A stretch of DNA of 16,430 nt from an uncultured Clostridia bacterium. GTDB lineage: Bacteria > Bacillota > Clostridia > Christensenellales > Borkfalkiaceae. Positions 13,357 through 16,430 of this stretch are shown here, one piece after another; position 1 is the stretch's first letter, and each line of letters opens with the position of its first letter. The stretch lies in the NCBI GenBank assembly GCA_934249215.1, contig CAKQKN010000101.1:1-16430 (forward strand), given 5' to 3'. Below the pieces are notes generated by a model. That model saw nothing but the letters and a program-made list of their open reading frames with translations, was not told the DNA's origin and made no database searches. The position numbers and the translations under genes were made by a program.

Positions 13357-15069
13357 ATGATCGACTATAATTCGGCGCCTTGGCTTTCGAGCTATGGGGA
13401 CAGAAAATTTAATCTCGAATATCCGAAAACGTCCATTTCCGACACCGTTTTAAACACGGCGGACGAAGTTCCGTCTTTCGTTGCGTTGTCATATATGGGC
13501 GTAAAAACGAATTATAAGACGTTTAAAGCCAAAATTCTCGAAACGGCGGCGGCGTTTACCGCTCTCGGTGTTCGCCCGGGGGACAAGGTGACTGTCTGTC
13601 TGCCAAACGTTCCGCAAGCCGTTTATTCGCTTTACGCGCTTAACTATATCGGCGCGATCGCGAGTATGATTCACCCGCTGTCCGCGGAGGGCGAAATCGT
13701 CTTTTATATTAAGACGGTGGGAAGCAGATTTTGCATAACGCTCGATCAGTTCGTCAAAAAATTCGACGAAGTATTCGAGAAAACCGACCTCGAAAAACTC
13801 ATCGTAACGGGGCCCGAGGACGAACTCGGTTTCGTTAAAAAGTCTGCCTATAGGTTGTTTATCAGGAAAAAAGAACTGAAAAGCATTAAGACGGAGGGCC
13901 GGTATATTCTTTGGAAAGATTTCGTCGCCGCGGGGCGCGGAGCCGAAGTCAAACCCGCCCACAGCGAAGCGACGGAGCCCGCGGTCATACTGTTCTCCGG
14001 CGGCACGACGGGCGTCACGAAAGGTATAATGCTTTCCAACCTCAACTTCAATGCTTTGGCATATCAGACCGCGGAAATGGCGCATTATCCGGTCCGCGGG
14101 GCAAAAATGCTCGCTGCAATGCCCGTGTTTCACGGATTCGGGCTCGGCGTTTGTATACATACGATGATGGTCGCGGGGGGAACTTCCGTTCTCGTTCCGA
14201 GATTCAACGTTAAGTCCTATGCGGAGCTTATAATAAAAAATCGTCCGAACTTCATTGCGGGCGTTCCCACTTTGTTCGAAGCGCTCACAAGAAATCAATA
14301 TCTCGACGGGGCGGACCTGAGTTGTCTTAAGGGCGTTTTCTCCGGCGGTGATTCGCTGTCCGTCGAACTTAAAAAGAAATTCGATAAATTCCTGAAAAAT
14401 CACAACTGCTCCATCCGCGTCAGGGAAGGGTACGGCACGACCGAATGCGTTACGGCGAGCTGTCTGACTCCTTTCGACAAGGAAAAAGAGGGTTCGATCG
14501 GTATTCCGTACCCCGACACCTACTATATGATATGTAAGCCGGGAACGACCGAACCTTGCGACGCGAACGAGGACGGCGAAATTTGTCTGCGCGGTCCGTC
14601 GGTCATGCTTGGCTATCTCGATCGTCCGGATGAAACATCCGACACTTTGAAGCGTCATTCCGATGGGTACGTCTGGCTTCATACGGGCGACCTCGGATTT
14701 ATGGACGAGGAAGGCTTTATCTTCTTTAAACAGCGCATCAAAAGAATGATCGTTACGAGCGGTTATAACGTTTATCCCTCGCAGATCGAGAACATCATCG
14801 ACGGTCACGAAGCCGTTCAGATGAGCTGCGTCATCGGCGTCAAGGACCCTTATAAAATGCAGAAAGTCAAGGCGTTCGTCGTTTTGAAAGACGGCTATGC
14901 GCCTAGTGAAGAGATCAAAAAGGATATTCTGGAATATTGCAAAAAGAATATCGCGAAATACGCCATGCCGTATGATCTCGAATTCCGCACCGAACTTCCG
15001 AAAACTCTCGTCGGCAAGGTGGCTTACACCGTGCTCGAAAAGGAAGAAGCTTCGAAAGAGTCGGCTTAA
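13357..15069 (+). CDS. Acyl-CoA synthetase (AMP-binding ligase, long/medium-chain fatty acid type)
   Basis: 570 residues, usual for acyl-CoA ligases. It activates a carboxylic acid with ATP to an acyl-adenylate and transfers it to CoA (or possibly a carrier). ANL-superfamily motifs in order: P-loop SGGTTGVTKG (214-223), YGTTE (359-363), HTGDLG (442-447), the hinge region QRIKRMIVTSGYNVYPSQIE (459-478), and the catalytic Lys554 in PKTLVGKVAY. There is no signal peptide or membrane helix. AAGGAG lies 6 bases before the ATG, clearly better than an in-frame start 69 bases upstream. It is the second gene after the E2-like protein, and a terminator follows at 15138-15175. Chain-length preference cannot be read from the sequence. 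Alternative: an adenylating enzyme feeding an acyl carrier, but no carrier protein is encoded here. Confidence 0.9.
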   Translation: MIDYNSAPWLSSYGDRKFNLEYPKTSISDTVLNTADEVPSFVALSYMGVKTNYKTFKAKILETAAAFTALGVRPGDKVTVCLPNVPQAVYSLYALNYIGAIASMIHPLSAEGEIVFYIKTVGSRFCITLDQFVKKFDEVFEKTDLEKLIVTGPEDELGFVKKSAYRLFIRKKELKSIKTEGRYILWKDFVAAGRGAEVKPAHSEATEPAVILFSGGTTGVTKGIMLSNLNFNALAYQTAEMAHYPVRGAKMLAAMPVFHGFGLGVCIHTMMVAGGTSVLVPRFNVKSYAELIIKNRPNFIAGVPTLFEALTRNQYLDGADLSCLKGVFSGGDSLSVELKKKFDKFLKNHNCSIRVREGYGTTECVTASCLTPFDKEKEGSIGIPYPDTYYMICKPGTTEPCDANEDGEICLRGPSVMLGYLDRPDETSDTLKRHSDGYVWLHTGDLGFMDEEGFIFFKQRIKRMIVTSGYNVYPSQIENIIDGHEAVQMSCVIGVKDPYKMQKVKAFVVLKDGYAPSEEIKKDILEYCKKNIAKYAMPYDLEFRTELPKTLVGKVAYTVLEKEEASKESA

Positions 15070-15137
15070 AGTCTTAACAAAAAGCTTAAAGGCAAAGCCT
15101 TAAACCGCGGTTGCGGCTTTAAAAATTCATAAAACCG

Positions 15138-15175
15138 AAACGGTGGCAAAACGTAAACCGAAACCGCCGTTTTTT
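15138..15175 (+). terminator. Rho-independent terminator of the E2-like/acyl-CoA ligase operon
   Basis: aaacggtgg (15138-15146) pairs with ccgccgttt (15164-15172), 9 steps with one G-U, loop of 17 bases, followed by TTTTTT (15170-15175). A weaker hairpin, aaagcc (15094-15099) with ggcttt (15115-15120), precedes it. Nothing else is definable between 15176 and 15304. Confidence 0.7.
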
Positions 15176-15304
15176 CACGCCCGTTTTTCGGTATGCGTTC
15201 CACGCCGTGCCGCCAAGCCGTCAAATCGTTTTTTCTTTCGAAAAGCCGCGTTTCGGAAAGCCGTTTTTTTCTTTTGAAAAATTTCATAATCGAGCGAAAA
15301 ACAG

Positions 15305-15333
15305 TTGACTTAAAACGACGCATTTAGTAAAAT
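15305..15333 (+). promoter_or_regulatory. Sigma-A promoter of rplM-rpsI
   Basis: TTGACT (15305-15310), a 17-bp spacer and TAAAAT (15328-15333), a near-consensus promoter as expected for ribosomal protein genes. The predicted start is near 15340, giving a leader of ~105 bases that is purine- and T-rich. Confidence 0.75.
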
Positions 15334-15339
15334 ATTTAG

Positions 15340-15445
15340 GCTGATTATAAGGAAAGGTTTGTTTGAAAAGGAAATAGCCCCTCTTTTTCGGAAGATTTTT
15401 CTTATTTATAAAAATTAAAATCAAGTTTTCAGGAGAGTATCAGAA
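15340..15445 (+). other. 5' leader of rplM, possible autoregulatory region
   Basis: About 105 untranslated bases precede rplM, with AGGAG at 15431-15435, a long 10 bases from the ATG. L13 leader RNAs are known in Bacillota, but I could not draw a convincing conserved structure here, so only the existence of the leader is supported. Confidence 0.35.
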
Positions 15446-15877
15446 ATGAACACCTTTATGGAAAAGCCGGGAAAGGCGGAAGTAAAGTGGTACGTTGTCG
15501 ACGCCGAAGGTATGGTCCTTGGTAGACTCGCGTCGAAAGTTGCTACTATACTCAGAGGAAAAAATAAACCTACTTACACCCCCAACGTCGATATGGGCGA
15601 TTACGTAATCGTTATCAATACCGACAAAGTGGTTCTTACCGGTAAGAAACTCGAGAAGAAATTCTATACGTATCACACCGGTTACGTCGGCGGTCTTAAA
15701 CAGACTCCGTACAAACAGATGATGGCTACCAAATCCGATGTTGTCGTTTACGAAGCCGTTAAGGGAATGCTTCCCCACAACACGCTCGGCAAATCGATGA
15801 TTAAGAAACTCAGAGTTTATAAGGGCGACAAGCACGAACATGCTGCTCAGCAACCCGAAATGCTCAAATTGGACTGA
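15446..15877 (+). CDS. rplM: 50S ribosomal protein L13
   Basis: 143 residues, the normal length. L13 binds 23S rRNA early in large-subunit assembly. Recognisable L13 features: the N-terminal WYVVDAEGMVLGRLASKVA, then NVDMGDYVIVINTDKVVLTG, the TYHTGYVGGLK region and the C-terminal VKGMLPHNTLGKSMIKKLRVY. AGGAG is 10 bases before the ATG. It is the first gene of the conserved two-gene rplM-rpsI operon, with 15 bases to the next start codon, and is driven by the promoter at 15305-15333. Codon choice is more restricted than in the neighbouring genes, as usual for highly expressed genes. Confidence 0.97.
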   Translation: MNTFMEKPGKAEVKWYVVDAEGMVLGRLASKVATILRGKNKPTYTPNVDMGDYVIVINTDKVVLTGKKLEKKFYTYHTGYVGGLKQTPYKQMMATKSDVVVYEAVKGMLPHNTLGKSMIKKLRVYKGDKHEHAAQQPEMLKLD

Positions 15878-15892
15878 TAGGAGGGAGCGATC

Positions 15893-16306
15893 ATGACTGC
15901 TAAAACCGCTAAGAAGAAAGTTCAGTACTGGGGAACCGGAAGAAGAAAGAAAGCCATCGCGAGAGTAAGACTTATTCCCGGAGGCACGGGTAACATTATA
16001 ATCAACGGCAGAACCATCGACGAGTATTGCGATCTCGATACGCTGAAACTCGTTATTCGTCAGCCGCTGGTGCTTACCGGCAAAGAATCCGCTTACGACG
16101 TTTTTGTTAACGTTCAGGGCGGCGGATTTACAGGACAAGCCGGCGCTATCAGACACGGTATCGCGCGCGCGCTTATCGTTGCCGAACCCGAGCTTCGTCC
16201 CGCCGTTAAGAAAGAAGGTTATCTCACCAGAGATCCGAGAATGAAAGAAAGAAAGAAATACGGCTTGAAGAAAGCGCGTAGAGCTCCTCAGTTCTCCAAG
16301 AGATAA
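15893..16306 (+). CDS. rpsI: 30S ribosomal protein S9
   Basis: 137 residues, slightly longer than the usual ~130 because of a short Lys-rich N-terminal extension. S9 sits in the 30S head, and its C-terminal tail reaches the P-site tRNA. Visible features: WGTGRRKKAIARVRLIPG near the N-terminus, the VNVQGGGFTGQAGAIRHGIA core, and the basic C-terminus ending APQFSKR, with the conserved final Lys-Arg intact. A perfect AGGAGG (15879-15884) lies 8 bases before the ATG, immediately after the rplM stop, so the two genes are co-transcribed. A terminator follows 36 bases after the stop. Confidence 0.97.
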   Translation: MTAKTAKKKVQYWGTGRRKKAIARVRLIPGGTGNIIINGRTIDEYCDLDTLKLVIRQPLVLTGKESAYDVFVNVQGGGFTGQAGAIRHGIARALIVAEPELRPAVKKEGYLTRDPRMKERKKYGLKKARRAPQFSKR

Positions 16307-16342
16307 TCAGAACACTTTCGTGTTTACGTCGATTTCAATTTG

Positions 16343-16369
16343 CGCCGTCCGTTTTCGGGCGGCGTTTTT
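16343..16369 (+). terminator. Rho-independent terminator of rplM-rpsI
   Basis: cgccgtcc (16343-16350) pairs with gggcggcg (16357-16364), 8 steps with one G-U, loop gttttc, followed by five T (16365-16369). Confidence 0.85.
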
Positions 16370-16373
16370 CTAT

Positions 16374-16395
16374 GGATTCCATTCGTCATCACTAA
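16374..16395 (+). repeat. Dispersed 22-nt motif, second copy
   Basis: ggattccattcgtcatc (16374-16390) is an exact reverse complement of 4232-4248. The match extends to 22 bases with one difference. Here the flanking stem of the first copy is missing, so only the motif is shared. It lies just after the rpsI terminator. The remaining bases to 16430 hold nothing I can define. Confidence 0.55.
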
Positions 16396-16430
16396 ATATT
16401 TTTGCGGAAAACGTCGGTGGTGGATAACTC

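Noticed and set aside
13489..14808. Long open frame antisense to the acyl-CoA ligase gene (and similar ones opposite the E2-like and surface-protein genes)
   Set aside because: They are mirror frames caused by codon bias in genes with clear family motifs; translations are low-complexity, Arg- and Phe-rich, with no recognisable domain.
15340..15445. Well-defined L13 leader RNA
   Set aside because: A leader of suitable length exists but I could not find convincing paired helices; a covariance-model search would be needed.

Overview
The window looks like a stretch of chromosome from an uncultured, probably gut-associated member of the Bacillota (Clostridia-like). The evidence is strong AGGAGG-type ribosome binding sites, sigma-A-like promoters, the rplM-rpsI pair, the KDPG aldolase/KDG kinase pair, and a surface protein built of InlB-like and GLUG-like repeats. 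No 16S gene or tRNA is present, so this assignment is an inference.

Layout. (1) 1-4261: a 1212-residue membrane protein fusing an XRE-type DNA-binding domain, one transmembrane helix, an HtrA/trypsin-like protease and a long extracellular repeat region. It is flanked on both sides by copies of a ~130-bp two-armed inverted-repeat element, and two hairpin terminators lie beyond it. (2) 4262-6040, minus strand: a CHASE-GGDEF-PAS membrane diguanylate cyclase, convergent with the first gene. (3) 6041-9238: an AT-rich island with a 26-bp tandem repeat and a 910-residue SF1 helicase ending in a DUF2726/PD-(D/E)xK-like nuclease domain, a possible single-gene defence or repair factor. (4) 9317-10108: a short-chain dehydrogenase. 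(5) 10157-12064: a sugar-acid operon, with KDPG aldolase and KDG kinase joined by an ATGA overlap, a near-consensus promoter preceded by three repeats at an exact 21-bp period, and a terminator at the end. (6) 12192-15175: a second operon, with an E2/CAT-fold acyltransferase homologue whose catalytic His is replaced by Glu, followed by an acyl-CoA ligase. (7) 15305-16369: the rplM-rpsI ribosomal protein operon with promoter, leader and terminator.

How the genes work together. The aldolase and kinase form the lower part of hexuronate or Entner-Doudoroff-type catabolism (KDG to KDPG to pyruvate plus glyceraldehyde 3-phosphate). The E2-like protein and the ligase are co-transcribed and plausibly act on the same acyl groups. 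The XRE-HtrA-InlB protein and the cyclase both look like envelope sensors with cytoplasmic outputs (DNA binding and c-di-GMP).

The most unusual items are the XRE-TM-HtrA-InlB-GLUG fusion within its paired repeat elements, the His-to-Glu E2 homologue, the helicase-nuclease in its AT-rich island, and the phased 21-bp repeats, which can also be read as a 24-codon heptapeptide-repeat ORF.
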